Positions 45,485 to 54,092 of a DNA stretch of 64,000 bases are shown here, piece after piece. The notes under the pieces were generated by a model, which was not told the DNA's origin, searched no databases, and saw nothing but the letters and a program-made list of their open reading frames with translations. Position numbers and translations under genes: made by a program. Each line of letters begins with the position of its first letter. The stretch's first letter is position 1. This DNA is from Curtobacterium flaccumfaciens (GTDB taxonomy: Bacteria; Actinomycetota; Actinomycetes; Actinomycetales; Microbacteriaceae): NCBI RefSeq assembly GCF_004361695.1, contig NZ_SNVW01000003.1, positions 351,227 through 415,226 of the forward strand. The letters are read 5' to 3'.

Positions 45485-46183
45485 ATGCGCTTCACCGATA
45501 CCGATCCCGAGTTCGCCCAGTACTCCGCCGCGTTCGCCGACGAGACCCTGCAGCACACGTCCCTCAGCGCGCACGACCGGTTCGTCGTGCAGCTCGGCGC
45601 GGTCGTCGCGACGGGGGCCCGGACGGCGTTCGGGGACCTGCTCGACCGCGCGCTCGACGATGCCGTCACCCCGATCGAGGCGAAGGAGATCGTGTACCAG
45701 GCCGTCGCCTACGTCGGACTCGCCCGCGCCACGGACTTCCTCGTCACCACGAACGAGGTCCTCACCGCCCGCGGAGTCACCCTGCCGCTCCCGGGCCAGT
45801 CGACCACCACGCCGGACGACCGTCTCGAGCGGGGCCGCCAGGTGCAGGGCGCGGTCGTCGGGCCGGACGTCGTCGACTCGCTGTACGAGAACGCCGCGGC
45901 GGACACCGTCCACTTCCAGCGGTTCCTGTCCGGCAACTGCTTCGGCGACACCGTCGGCCGCTCCGGGCTCGACCTGCGGACGCGAGAGCTCCTGACGTTC
46001 GCGATGCTCGTCGCACTCGGCGGCGCCGACGCCCAGGCGCGGAGCCACGTCGCGGCGAACCTGCGGGTCGGCAACACCCGGCAGCACCTGCTCGACGTGC
46101 TCACGGTCCTCGTGCCGTGGCTCGGCTACCCCCGGACGCTCAACGGGCTCGCCGCCGTGAACGAAGGCGCACCCGCCGCCTGA
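45485..46183 (+). CDS. Carboxymuconolactone decarboxylase family protein, two-domain
   Basis: A 232-residue protein with two tandem CMD/AhpD-like helical units (about 20-90, SLSAHDRFVVQLGAVVATGA, and 130-225, GLDLRTRELLTFAMLVALGG). The CxxC of peroxidase-type AhpD is absent. Only one Cys (SGNCFGD) is seen, so peroxiredoxin-like disulfide chemistry is unlikely. Such two-domain CMD proteins often sit with cupins and oxidoreductases under XRE control. The promoter carries the CCTCCCTC box. Confidence 0.88.
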   Translation: MRFTDTDPEFAQYSAAFADETLQHTSLSAHDRFVVQLGAVVATGARTAFGDLLDRALDDAVTPIEAKEIVYQAVAYVGLARATDFLVTTNEVLTARGVTLPLPGQSTTTPDDRLERGRQVQGAVVGPDVVDSLYENAAADTVHFQRFLSGNCFGDTVGRSGLDLRTRELLTFAMLVALGGADAQARSHVAANLRVGNTRQHLLDVLTVLVPWLGYPRTLNGLAAVNEGAPAA

Positions 46184-46210
46184 TCTCGCGACGCAGCCTC
46201 AGCGCAGCTG

Positions 46211-47182
46211 TCAGACGACGAGCGGGCCGGCCACGTCGAGCTCGCCATGGTCGACGAGCCAGCGGACCGCGTCGAGCACGGTCTCCTCGGCCGTGTACCC
46301 AGGCGCGTACCCGAGCAGCCGTCGGGGCTTCTCGATGCTGAACACCTGGCTGCGCGACAGGTGCTCCCAGCTGGCACCGGCGTGCTCCGGAGCCGTGGTC
46401 TCGCGGAACCGGTCCCACGAGACGGACTCGAGCCGCGCCTCCTGGCCGAACCACGACGCTGCCAGGTGGGCGTACCCACGGGCCGTGAGCGCCGTCGAGG
46501 CGGTGATGAAGAAGTCCTCGCCCGCTGCGGCGTCGCGGTGCTCGACCGCGAGCTGGAACGCCTGCGCGACGTCGTCCGCGTGGACGTGCGCCATCGTCTC
46601 GGCGCCCAGCCCGGGAACCGAGACGGGCGTGCCGGAGGACAGCGCGGTGAGGACGGCGGGGTCGAGGTTGCCGAGGGGCCCGATGGGCATCCACCCCGGT
46701 CCGCTGATGTGTCCGGGGTGGATCGACGTCGTCACGAGACCACCTGAGGCGGTTTCCTTCTTGAGCATCCGTGCGATGGCGTCCTTCTGCACGCCGTAGT
46801 CGCCGAACGGGGGCGTCGCGTTCTCCTCCGTGATGGGGAGGACGTACGAGACGCCGGCGCGCCAGATCGAGCCGCAGTGCACGAGGTGCGTGTCCGTCCC
46901 CCGGAGCGCGGTGACGAGGGCCTGAGCGGACGACAGCGTGAAGCAGACGAGGTCGACGACGGCGTCCGCGCGGAGCCCGACGATCCGGTCGCCGAACGTG
47001 CCGTCGCGGTCCTCCTGCTCGCGGTCGGCGGTGACCTGTTCGACCTGCTGCCACTCGGGGGAGTCGACGTAGGCAGTCCGGGTGCCGCGGCTGATGGTCA
47101 CGACCTCGTGGCCGGCGCGGACGAGACGAGGGACGAGGAACGTGCCGATGTGGCCGGTGGCCCCGATGACGACGATGCGCAT
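46211..47182 (-). CDS. NAD(P)-dependent epimerase/dehydratase-like protein
   Basis: A 323-residue extended SDR-like protein. The cofactor loop is VIGATGHIGTFLVPRLV, and GTDTHLVHCGSIWRAG occupies the Ser strand position. The typical YxxxK may be replaced by FGDYGVQKDAIARML, which does place Tyr four residues before Lys. It may act on nucleotide sugars or other carbonyls. TAGCGT lies 6 nt before the ATG (leaderless), with the CCTCCCTC box upstream. Convergent with the CMD gene. Confidence 0.88.
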   Translation of the reverse strand: MRIVVIGATGHIGTFLVPRLVRAGHEVVTISRGTRTAYVDSPEWQQVEQVTADREQEDRDGTFGDRIVGLRADAVVDLVCFTLSSAQALVTALRGTDTHLVHCGSIWRAGVSYVLPITEENATPPFGDYGVQKDAIARMLKKETASGGLVTTSIHPGHISGPGWMPIGPLGNLDPAVLTALSSGTPVSVPGLGAETMAHVHADDVAQAFQLAVEHRDAAAGEDFFITASTALTARGYAHLAASWFGQEARLESVSWDRFRETTAPEHAGASWEHLSRSQVFSIEKPRRLLGYAPGYTAEETVLDAVRWLVDHGELDVAGPLVV

Positions 47183-47188
47183 GCCGCC

Positions 47189-47219
47189 ACGCTAGGCCGC
47201 GGACGCTGTGGGAGGGAGG
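47189..47219 (-). promoter_or_regulatory. Leaderless promoter with CCTCCCTC box (epimerase)
   Basis: On the minus strand, CCTCCCTC (47219-47212), a 17-nt spacer, -10 TAGCGT (47194-47189), then 6 nt to the ATG. Confidence 0.6.
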
Positions 47220-47282
47220 CCGTGGCGGTGCCTGCCTCGCGCGGGCGTTCCGTCCCATTGCATCCGCGATGGAAGGTCGAAA

Positions 47283-47321
47283 CGGGCATAGGAGGTCGAA
47301 AGTTTCGACCTCCTATGCCCG
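47283..47321. terminator. 39-bp palindrome with 1-nt loop
   Basis: CGGGCATAGGAGGTCGAAA (47283-47301) pairs perfectly with 47303-47321. A further GGTCGAAA copy at 47275 repeats the arm end with a 19-nt period. It lies 59 bp downstream of the DUF4126-type gene on the minus strand and probably terminates it. Confidence 0.65.
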
Positions 47322-47379
47322 AAAACGTCGAGTACGCGCGGAACGACCCCCTACGCGCGGAACAACCCGGGCGCGCCGG

Positions 47380-47868
47380 TCAGGCGGCGGTGATCACCTT
47401 CACGGAGCCGGCGATGGTCGCGGCGTCCTCGGCGAGCGCGACGACCGGGTCGGGGAGCTTCGTGGCACCGCCGACGGCCTTGCGCACGCCCCACCCGATG
47501 AACGAGCCGACGATCGCACCGACACCGCCGAGGATCGCACCCTCGATGCGGAGGTCGCGCTTGCCCGTGGTGCCGAGTGCTGCCCCGGCGAGCGCACCGG
47601 AGGCGACGCGACCGACGAGTCCGGCGGGGGAGATGCGGCTCGGGGTCTTCGGGAGCTTGTCGCCGATGAGCTCGCCGACGGCGGACGCGACGAGCGCACC
47701 GCGGCCGAGCGGCGTGCTGAAGACCTTCCAGTCCTGCCACGCGCCCTTGAGCGAGGACCGGTCGTGGTTCAGCGCCATCACCGCGAGCGGGGTGGCACTC
47801 CGGCCGCCGCTGAGGATGCCCAGCACCAGGGTGCGGACCAGGGTGTGCTGCTCGTTCTTCTTGCTCAT
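47380..47868 (-). CDS. DUF4126-type membrane protein
   Basis: A 162-residue protein with hydrophobic glycine-rich segments (LVLGILSGGRSATPLAVMAL, LVGRVASGALAGAALG, GAILGGVGAIVGSFIGWGV). GGRSATPLA is typical of the DUF4126 group. The function is unknown. AAGGAG lies 5 nt before the ATG at 47868. It is divergent from the PadR gene at 47976, and the shared gap holds an inverted repeat. Confidence 0.75.
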   Translation of the reverse strand: MSKKNEQHTLVRTLVLGILSGGRSATPLAVMALNHDRSSLKGAWQDWKVFSTPLGRGALVASAVGELIGDKLPKTPSRISPAGLVGRVASGALAGAALGTTGKRDLRIEGAILGGVGAIVGSFIGWGVRKAVGGATKLPDPVVALAEDAATIAGSVKVITAA

Positions 47869-47915
47869 CGTCGCTCCTTGTCGTGTCCGTTCGGAAAGTA
47901 CTCTTGCGCTCCTGG

Positions 47916-47957
47916 TACTCAGCGATACTATGTACCGGTAGTCAGCAACACTGAGTA
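47916..47957. promoter_or_regulatory. Inverted repeat in the divergent DUF4126/PadR gap
   Basis: TACTCAG (47916-47922) and CTGAGTA (47951-47957) flank a 28-bp segment containing TATGTA and TACCGG words. A candidate PadR operator controlling both directions. Confidence 0.45.
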
Positions 47958-47975
47958 GCACCGCAGGAGGCACGC

Positions 47976-48317
47976 ATGCCCAAGCAGGACACCGAGATGC
48001 TCAAGGGCATCCTCGAGGGGATCGTCCTCGCCGTGCTCGTCGGCCGACCGGCCCACGGGTACGAGATCACCGCCTCGCTCCGTGAGCAGGGCTTCACCGA
48101 CATCGCCGAGGGCACGATCTACGCCCTGCTCGTCCGCATCGAGCAGCGCGGCCTCGTCGACGTCGAGAAGGTCCCCTCCGAGAAGGGGCCACCCCGGAAG
48201 GTGTTCACCCTGAACGCCCACGGCCGAGCGCAGCTCGACGACTTCTGGCGGGCCTGGGCCTTCCTCAGCGAGCGACTCGACCACCTGCAGCACCAGAACG
48301 ACACAGGACAGGACTGA
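47976..48317 (+). CDS. PadR family transcriptional regulator (short form)
   Basis: A 113-residue PadR-s1 protein consisting of the winged helix (GIVLAVLVGRPAHGYEITASL, EGTIYALLVRIEQRGLVDVE) and a short dimerisation helix. GGAGG lies 5 nt before the ATG. It starts a four-gene operon with a DUF1048 protein and an ABC-2 exporter, and probably represses it. Confidence 0.93.
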   Translation: MPKQDTEMLKGILEGIVLAVLVGRPAHGYEITASLREQGFTDIAEGTIYALLVRIEQRGLVDVEKVPSEKGPPRKVFTLNAHGRAQLDDFWRAWAFLSERLDHLQHQNDTGQD

Positions 48318-48319
48318 CC

Positions 48320-48712
48320 ATGGCCATCTCGATCTCCGACATCACGACCAAGCTCATCGGCGACAAGAAGCGCTGGCGGGCGTACAAGGCCCGGACCGCA
48401 TCGCTGCCGACGAGCCACCGCACCGCCGTCGACGGCATCGAGCGGTACCTCATGTACACCGGCCCGAGCGACGGCGACCAGCTCATGCGGATGCTCGACG
48501 ACCTCGCCGACCTGTTCGAGCAGAGCGCCGCGGACGGCACGAGCGTCCGGACCGTCGTCGGTGACGACCCGATCGCGTTCGCCGAGGACTTCAAGGCGAA
48601 CTACGGCCTCGGCTCGTGGCTCAGCAAGGAGCAGCAGCGCCTCGTCGACACGATCGACAAGGCCGACAAGGCCGACGACCACGGGACCGCGACGGGAGGC
48701 GAGCCCGCATGA
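48320..48712 (+). CDS. DUF1048 family protein
   Basis: A 130-residue helical soluble protein with KKRWRAYKARTASLPTSHR, AVDGIERYLMYTG and FAEDFKANYGLGSWLSKEQQ, which match DUF1048. Members nearly always sit between a PadR regulator and an ABC-2 exporter, as here. Their role is unknown. It begins 3 bp after the PadR stop, and its stop overlaps the ATPase start as ATGA. Confidence 0.9.
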   Translation: MAISISDITTKLIGDKKRWRAYKARTASLPTSHRTAVDGIERYLMYTGPSDGDQLMRMLDDLADLFEQSAADGTSVRTVVGDDPIAFAEDFKANYGLGSWLSKEQQRLVDTIDKADKADDHGTATGGEPA

Positions 48713-49503
48713 CCGCAGCCATCCGGGTCCGTGGGCTCGAGAAGTCCTTCGGCGACCTGCACGTCCTCCGCGGCGTCGACCTCGACGTCGCGGCCGGCAC
48801 CGTGACCGCGCTGCTCGGGTCGAACGGCGCCGGCAAGACCACCGCGATCCGCATCCTGGCGACCCTCGCGAAGGCCACCGCCGGCAGCGCCACCGTGGCC
48901 GGACACGACGTGGCCACCGAGCCGGGTGCCGTCCGCGAGGCGATCAGCCTCACCGGCCAGTTCGCCGCCGTGGACGAGGTCCTCACCGGCCGCGAGAACC
49001 TGATCCTCGTCGCCCGGCTCCGCCACCTCCCGCACGCCGGCCGCACCGCCGACGAGCTCCTCGCACGGTTCTCGCTCACCGAGGCCGGGTCGCGCCGGGC
49101 GGGCACGTACTCGGGCGGGATGCGGCGCCGGCTCGACATCGCGATGAGCCTGATCGGCGATCCGCAGGTGGTGTTCCTCGACGAACCGACGACCGGCCTC
49201 GACCCCGAGGCCCGGCTCGAGGTCTGGGACGCCGTCCGTGCCCTCGCCGCCGGCGGCACGACGGTGCTGCTCACCACGCAGTACCTCGACGAGGCCGAAC
49301 AGCTCGCCGACCGCATCGCGATCCTGCACCAGGGCCGGATCATCGCCGACGGCACGCTCGCCGAGCTCCAGCGGCTGCTCCCGCCCGCCCGGGTCGAGTA
49401 CGTCGCGAAGCAACCCACGCTCGAGGACGTCTTCCTCGCCGTCATCGGCAGCGGCACCGCCGACGCGGCCAGCGCCGCCGCACACCGACAGGAGGTCGCG
49501 TGA
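48709..49503 (+). CDS. ABC transporter ATP-binding protein, DrrA-like
   Basis: A 264-residue ATPase of the daunorubicin-resistance DrrA type. It shows Walker A LLGSNGAGKTTAIRIL, the DrrA-typical ISLTGQFAAVDEVLTGRENL, signature YSGGMRRRLDIAMSL, Walker B VFLDEPTTGLDPEAR and switch LLTTQYLDEAEQLAD (Gln where many ABCs have His). The C-terminal TLEDVFLAV is usual for this family. It powers drug or lipid export with the downstream permease. ATGA coupling on the 5' side. Confidence 0.95.
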   Translation: MTAAIRVRGLEKSFGDLHVLRGVDLDVAAGTVTALLGSNGAGKTTAIRILATLAKATAGSATVAGHDVATEPGAVREAISLTGQFAAVDEVLTGRENLILVARLRHLPHAGRTADELLARFSLTEAGSRRAGTYSGGMRRRLDIAMSLIGDPQVVFLDEPTTGLDPEARLEVWDAVRALAAGGTTVLLTTQYLDEAEQLADRIAILHQGRIIADGTLAELQRLLPPARVEYVAKQPTLEDVFLAVIGSGTADAASAAAHRQEVA

Positions 49504-50264
49504 TGTCCGCCCACCCGATCCACGACACCGCCGTCCTGACCGGCCGCTCCCTCAAGCACGTCTGGCGGAGCCCGGACACGATCATCACCACCGCCGTGAT
49601 GCCGATCGCCTTCCTGCTGCTGTTCGTGTACGTCTTCGGCGGCGCGATCGACACCGGCACCGCCTCGTACGTCGACTACCTGCTGCCCGGGATCCTGCTC
49701 ATCACCGTCGCGTCGGGCGTCGCGTACACCTCGTACCGCCTGTTCCTCGACCTGCAGGCCGGCATCGACGAACGGTTCCGGTCGATGCCGATCGTCCGTG
49801 CGGCGTCGCTCTGGGCACACGTCCTCACCTCGCTCGTCGCCAACCTGGTGTCGGTGACGGTGGTGGTCGGGGTGGCCCTGCTGATGGGCTTCCGGAGCAG
49901 CGCCGGCGTCGGTGCGTGGCTGGCCGTGCTCGGGATCGTGGTGCTGTTCACACTCGCACTCACCTGGGTGGCGGTCGTGGCGGGCCTGTCGGCGAAGTCG
50001 GTGGACGGTGCGAGCGCGTTCTCGTACCCGCTGATCTTCCTGCCGTTCATCAGCTCCGCGTTCGTGCCGACGGACACGATGCCGGGTCCGGTCCGCTGGT
50101 TCGCGGAGCACCAGCCGGTCACGTCGATCGTGGACTCCATCCGCGCGCTGTTCGCCGGCCAGCCGCTCGACGCCGACCTGTGGGTCGCCCTGGCCTGGTG
50201 CGTCGGGATCCTGCTCGTCGCCTTCGGCGCCGCGACCCTCGTGCAGCGCCGGCGGGTCGGCTGA
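49503..50264 (+). CDS. ABC-2 type transporter permease, DrrB-like
   Basis: A 253-residue six-helix permease with DTAVLTGRSLKHVWRSPDT at the start, DYLLPGILLITVASGVAYT, and FLPFISSAFVPTDTMP near the end, as in DrrB-type exporters. I prefer the ATG at 49503 because AGGAGG lies 7 nt upstream. The GTG at 49500 overlapping the ATPase stop is also possible. Last gene of the PadR operon, followed by a strong terminator. Confidence 0.92.
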   Translation: MSAHPIHDTAVLTGRSLKHVWRSPDTIITTAVMPIAFLLLFVYVFGGAIDTGTASYVDYLLPGILLITVASGVAYTSYRLFLDLQAGIDERFRSMPIVRAASLWAHVLTSLVANLVSVTVVVGVALLMGFRSSAGVGAWLAVLGIVVLFTLALTWVAVVAGLSAKSVDGASAFSYPLIFLPFISSAFVPTDTMPGPVRWFAEHQPVTSIVDSIRALFAGQPLDADLWVALAWCVGILLVAFGAATLVQRRRVG

Positions 50265-50277
50265 CGTGACCGACCCG

Positions 50278-50319
50278 GGCCTGGAGGCGCGTGGCGGCAC
50301 CGCCACGCGCCTCCAGGCC
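50278..50319. terminator. GGAGGCGCG-type perfect hairpin
   Basis: 20-bp arms (50278-50297 and 50300-50319) around a 2-nt loop, core CTGGAGGCGCGTGGCGG, 13 bp after the permease stop. Confidence 0.8.
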
Positions 50320-50382
50320 GTCACCCGGTCACCTGCACGGCGTCACCCGGTCTGCTGAGGCGCCCCGAGTAGCGTCCGCCGC

Positions 50383-51024
50383 ATGAGCAACGTCATCCTC
50401 TTCGGCGGCCACGGCAAGGTCGCACTCCTCGCCACCCGCATCCTCACCGACCGCGGCCACACGGTCACCTCGGTCATCCGCAAGGCCGACCAGGCCGACG
50501 AGATCCGCGCGCACGGCGGCGAGCCGCACGTGGCGGACATCCAGCAGCAGACGCTCACCGACTTCGCCGAGCTGATCCACGGGCACGACGCCGTCGTGTG
50601 GTCCGCCGGTGCCGGCGGCGGGTCCGCCGACCGCACCTGGGCGATCGACCGTGACGCCGCGATCCTGTCCGTCCAGGGCGCCGCGAAGGCCGGCGTCGAC
50701 CGGTACGTGATGGTGTCCTGGTCCGGCTCCGTCCTCGACCACGGGGTGCCGCAGGACAACGACTTCTTCGCGTACGCGCAGTCGAAGATGATCGCCGACG
50801 CCGTCCTGCGTGACTCCGGCCTCCGCTGGACCGTCGTCGCGCCGAGCACCCTCACCGATGACGAGCCCACCGGCTCGGTCGACTGGGACGGCTCCTCGAC
50901 CGAGGTGCCGCGCGGGGACGTCGCGCACGTCGTCGCCGACGCCCTCGAGAGCGACGCGACCGTGGGCAAGACGATCCGGTTCAACACCGGATCGACCCCC
51001 ATCGCCGACTTCCTCCGGAACTGA
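50383..51024 (+). CDS. NAD(P)H-binding protein, SDR5-like atypical reductase
   Basis: A 213-residue atypical SDR with a cofactor loop FGGHGKVALLATRIL, AVVWSAGAGGGSADRTWAID, and the typical YVMVSWSGS / FFAYAQSKMIADAVLRDSGL segment. Homologues act as NAD(P)H-binding reductases or quinone-related proteins. TAGCGT lies 7 nt before the ATG (leaderless). The alpha/beta hydrolase gene follows after 2 bp, so both are probably in one operon. Confidence 0.9.
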   Translation: MSNVILFGGHGKVALLATRILTDRGHTVTSVIRKADQADEIRAHGGEPHVADIQQQTLTDFAELIHGHDAVVWSAGAGGGSADRTWAIDRDAAILSVQGAAKAGVDRYVMVSWSGSVLDHGVPQDNDFFAYAQSKMIADAVLRDSGLRWTVVAPSTLTDDEPTGSVDWDGSSTEVPRGDVAHVVADALESDATVGKTIRFNTGSTPIADFLRN

Positions 51025-51026
51025 CC

Positions 51027-51755
51027 GTGCCGACGCCGACGCTCCTCTTCGTCCACGGTGCCCTCGTCCGCGACGGCGCCTGGTGGTGGTCGCCGACCGC
51101 CGACCTGCTCCGGGAACGCACCGGCGTCGAGAGCCGAGCCGTCACCCTGCCGTCCTGCGGCGAGACGGACGGACCCGGCGCAGCACGCGGTGGGGACCTG
51201 GCGGACGACGCTGCGGCGCTCCGCCTGGCACTCGACGACGTCGCCGCTGCCGGTGGTTCCGCCGTCGTGGTCGGCCACTCCTACGGCGGCACGGTGCTCG
51301 CCGAGGCCGGCGCGCACCCCGCCGTCGAGCACCTGCTGTTCGTGTCGTCGTACCTGCCCGACGTCGGTTCGACGCAGGGATCGATCATGTCCACCGAGCC
51401 CGACCCCGTCACGATCCGGCCGGACGACGCCGGCCGGATCGTGCTCGACGGGTACGACGTCGAGTCGTTCGGCGCCCGGTTCCTGCAGGACGCCGACGCG
51501 GCCACGCAGCGGGCGGCGTGGGAGCGGACCACCGCGCAGGACCTCCGGGCGTTCGGGACGCCGACGGGTGCCGCCGGCTGGTCCGGCGTCGACTCGACGG
51601 CGATCGTCTGCACGGACGACCGGTCGACGACGGTCGGACTGCAGCGACGGCACGCCGAGCGGGCGACGCGGTCGGTGGAGCTGCCGACCGGGCACCACCC
51701 GTTCATCACCCGGCCGGACCTCGTGGTGGAGCAGATCGCGGCGTTCCTGCGCTGA
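51027..51755 (+). CDS. Alpha/beta hydrolase
   Basis: A 242-residue single-domain alpha/beta hydrolase. The oxyanion segment is FVHGALVRDGAWWW, the nucleophile elbow VVGHSYGGTVLAE (Ser), the acid near AIVCTDDRST (Asp) and the His in LPTGHHPFITRPD. The triad looks complete. It resembles EstA/MenH-like esterases of actinobacteria. The substrate is unknown. GTG start 2 bp after the reductase gene. Confidence 0.9.
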   Translation: MPTPTLLFVHGALVRDGAWWWSPTADLLRERTGVESRAVTLPSCGETDGPGAARGGDLADDAAALRLALDDVAAAGGSAVVVGHSYGGTVLAEAGAHPAVEHLLFVSSYLPDVGSTQGSIMSTEPDPVTIRPDDAGRIVLDGYDVESFGARFLQDADAATQRAAWERTTAQDLRAFGTPTGAAGWSGVDSTAIVCTDDRSTTVGLQRRHAERATRSVELPTGHHPFITRPDLVVEQIAAFLR

Positions 51756-51780
51756 CGCGGCGGACGCCCGGGTCGGTACC

Positions 51781-51855
51781 GGTCGGCTCCGTGCCGGTCT
51801 GCTCCGTGCTGGTCTGCTCGGTGCCGGTCGGCTCGGTGCTGGTCTGCTCCGTGCC
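51781..51855. repeat. Five 15-bp tandem repeats
   Basis: Five full units of GGTC(T/G)GCTC(C/G)GTGC(C/T) lie between the hydrolase stop and the convergent SDR stop, with a partial unit before and after. Intergenic minisatellite. Confidence 0.85.
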
Positions 51856-51857
51856 GG

Positions 51858-52559
51858 TCAGGCGAACTGGGCGTAGAACCCCTCGGGAGCGTGCGCGAGC
51901 GATGCCTTGACGAGCGCGCTCCACTCGTCGACGACGACCTCGGCGGCGTCCCGCTCGACCCCGTCGAGCGAGGCCCGGGCAACATCGGCCGGGTCGACCA
52001 TCGGCCCCTCGTACCCGGCCATGATGTCGGTGTCGGCGGCGCCGAGGTGGAGCCCCTGCACGCTGACGCCCGTGTCGGCCAGCTCGAGCCGCACCGCGTT
52101 CGTCATGTTCCACTCCGCCGCCTTCGCCGCCGCGTACCCGCCGGAACCGGGGTGGGCGAACCACGACAGTGCCGACAGCACGTTGACGATCGCGCCGCCA
52201 CCGTTGGACTGGATGACCGGCGCGAAGGCCCGGACCATCGCGAGGTTGCCCCAGAAGTGCGTGTCCATCTCACGGCGGACGTCCGTCAGATCACCCGTGA
52301 CGAGCGAGCCCTGGGTGGCGATGCCGGCGTTGTTGACGAGCAGCGTGACGTCGGACGCCGCCGCCGCGGCAGCCGCGATCGAGTCGTCGTCGGTAATGTC
52401 GAGCGGCAGCACCTCGACGCCCTCGATGTCGACGAGCTCCGGGCGCCGCGCCGTGGCGTAGACCTTGGCGGCGCCCCGCTCGAGCAGCTGCAGGGCGAAC
52501 CGGCGTCCGATGCCGCGGTTCGAGCCCGTGACGAGTGCGATCGATCCAGCGATCTCCAT
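51858..52559 (-). CDS. SDR family oxidoreductase
   Basis: A 233-residue classical short-chain dehydrogenase. The cofactor motif is VTGSNRGIGRRFALQL, with LLVNNAGIA, catalytic Ser in VNVLSALSWF, and Tyr/Lys in GYAAAKAAEW (YxxxK). All catalytic residues are present. Divergent from a MerR regulator at 52654 that probably controls it. An imperfect palindrome lies in the 94-bp gap. Confidence 0.93.
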   Translation of the reverse strand: MEIAGSIALVTGSNRGIGRRFALQLLERGAAKVYATARRPELVDIEGVEVLPLDITDDDSIAAAAAAASDVTLLVNNAGIATQGSLVTGDLTDVRREMDTHFWGNLAMVRAFAPVIQSNGGGAIVNVLSALSWFAHPGSGGYAAAKAAEWNMTNAVRLELADTGVSVQGLHLGAADTDIMAGYEGPMVDPADVARASLDGVERDAAEVVVDEWSALVKASLAHAPEGFYAQFA

Positions 52560-52613
52560 GGTGTTCCTCCTGCCGCGCGGGCGTCTCCCGCTCCGGCTCG
52601 GTTACGCTAAGAC

Positions 52614-52629
52614 CTCACATCCATGTCAG
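52614..52629. promoter_or_regulatory. MerR-type palindrome between SDR and MerR genes
   Basis: CTCACAT-CC-ATGTCAG, 7-bp arms with one mismatch, in the divergent gap and 25 bp upstream of the MerR start. A plausible MerR operator. Confidence 0.45.
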
Positions 52630-52653
52630 GGGCAAGCCCCGATCGGAGATCGC

Positions 52654-53046
52654 ATGCGCATCGGGGACCTCGCGGCCGCGACCGGGGTGAGCGTCCGCTC
52701 GCTGCGGTACTACGAGGAGCAGGGGTTGCTCGCCGCCGATCGCACGCCGAGCGGGCAGCGCACCTACGGTCCGGCAGCCGTCGAGCGGGTCGAGCTGGTC
52801 CAGCAGCTCTTCGGGGCCGGGCTGTCGAGCCGCACGATCGTGCAGCTGCTGCCGTGTGTCGACGCCGGCGTCGCGACCCCGGAGTCCTTCGCGCTGCTCG
52901 TCACCGAACGCGACCGGATCACCGCGCAGCTGGCGGAGCTCGAGGCCGCGCGCGACCGCCTCGACGAGGTCATCGAGATCACCGAGCACCCCACGCCCGA
53001 ACACTGCCCGGCGCTCCGCGACCGAGCACCCGCCCTGGCCGCCTGA
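52654..53046 (+). CDS. MerR family transcriptional regulator
   Basis: A 130-residue MerR protein. The winged helix opens MRIGDLAAATGVSVRSLRYYEEQGLL, then SGQRTYGPAAVERVELVQQL, followed by a coiled coil (about 80-115) and a short C-terminus with a single Cys in HCPALRD plus LLPCVDAG. This is the small-molecule or thiol-responsive type rather than a metal sensor with a Cys cluster. Divergent from the SDR gene. Confidence 0.92.
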   Translation: MRIGDLAAATGVSVRSLRYYEEQGLLAADRTPSGQRTYGPAAVERVELVQQLFGAGLSSRTIVQLLPCVDAGVATPESFALLVTERDRITAQLAELEAARDRLDEVIEITEHPTPEHCPALRDRAPALAA

Positions 53047-53142
53047 CCCGCACGGCGCCGGGCGCCGCGCCCCCGCACGGTGCGAGGCTCGCACTGAAGC
53101 ACCCGGCGGCACCGTGCCCCCTCGCCCAAGCGCCCCCGAACC

Positions 53143-54081
53143 TCAGCGCCGCCGCGCCGCCTGCCACGTCTCCCGCGGCAGCACCCCGAACTCGTCGCGG
53201 TAGCTCCCCGCGAACCGGCCGAGGTGCGCGAAGCCCGAGGCCCGCGCGATCTCGCCGATGCTCCGGCCGTCCCCGGACTCGAGCTGCTCCCGGGCGAGCA
53301 GGAGCCGGATGCGCCGCAGGTACGTCGTCGGGGTGATGCCGTGGTGCCGCCGGAACGCCTCCTGCAGCCCTCGGACGCTGAGCCCGGCGGCCTCTGCCAC
53401 GTCGTCGACGGTGATCTGCTCGGTGGCGTGGTCGAGCAGGAACGCCTCGGCCCGGGCGAACCGCGCGGCGGCGGCGGTGCGGTGTTCGTGCTGCCCGACC
53501 GGCCAGTGCGGGATCGCGGTGAGCAGGCCGCTCGCCGCGAACCGGGTGAGCTCCTGTTCCCGTGCCGCGTCGACCTCGGCGGGGCCGCGCAGGACCTCGG
53601 ACGCGACGGCCCGGACCATCAGCCACCAGGCGGCGAGCGCCGGCCCCTCCGGGATGTGGTGCGGGCGGAACTCGAGCGGACCGGGGTGCCAGGCGCCGCG
53701 TTCGGCGGCGACCTGCTCCACCACGGCGCGGTCGATGCGGATGAGGTCGAGCTGGAAGCCCTCCCACCGGGCCTGCTGGGGGTCGTGCCGGAACAGGACG
53801 GGGCGGCCGGTCGCGACCGGGTCGCCGTCGACCCGTCCGTCGCCGGACTTCATCCAGAAGACGGTCATCGCGGCCTTCGCCTCGATGTCGGCGGACACCG
53901 TGCCGCCGCAGGCCAGCGACACGAGCGACAGCAGGTTCGTGCCCCGGCGACGGGCTTCGAACCCGAGGTCGGCGGGCCCCGACTCGACGCGGGCGTCCCG
54001 GACGTCGGGGAGCCGCGCGACGAGCTCACCGGCCGCCGAGGGGTCGGCGGCGGTGACGGTCCACTGCGAGCGCTGCAGCAT
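53143..54081 (-). CDS. AraC family regulator (AraC_binding_2 type)
   Basis: A 312-residue regulator with an N-terminal effector domain (LLSLVSLACGGTVSADIEAK, VLFRHDPQQARWEGFQLDLI, about 40-150) and a C-terminal double helix-turn-helix (ITVDDVAEAAGLSVRGLQEAFRRHHG and SIGEIARASGFAHLGRFAGSYRDEFG). ATG at 54081 chosen. A GTG at 54090, 2 bp after the kinase stop, is possible. Probably co-transcribed with the kinase gene upstream. Target unknown. Confidence 0.88.
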   Translation of the reverse strand: MLQRSQWTVTAADPSAAGELVARLPDVRDARVESGPADLGFEARRRGTNLLSLVSLACGGTVSADIEAKAAMTVFWMKSGDGRVDGDPVATGRPVLFRHDPQQARWEGFQLDLIRIDRAVVEQVAAERGAWHPGPLEFRPHHIPEGPALAAWWLMVRAVASEVLRGPAEVDAAREQELTRFAASGLLTAIPHWPVGQHEHRTAAAARFARAEAFLLDHATEQITVDDVAEAAGLSVRGLQEAFRRHHGITPTTYLRRIRLLLAREQLESGDGRSIGEIARASGFAHLGRFAGSYRDEFGVLPRETWQAARRR

Positions 54082-54092
54082 GCCGGACACGA

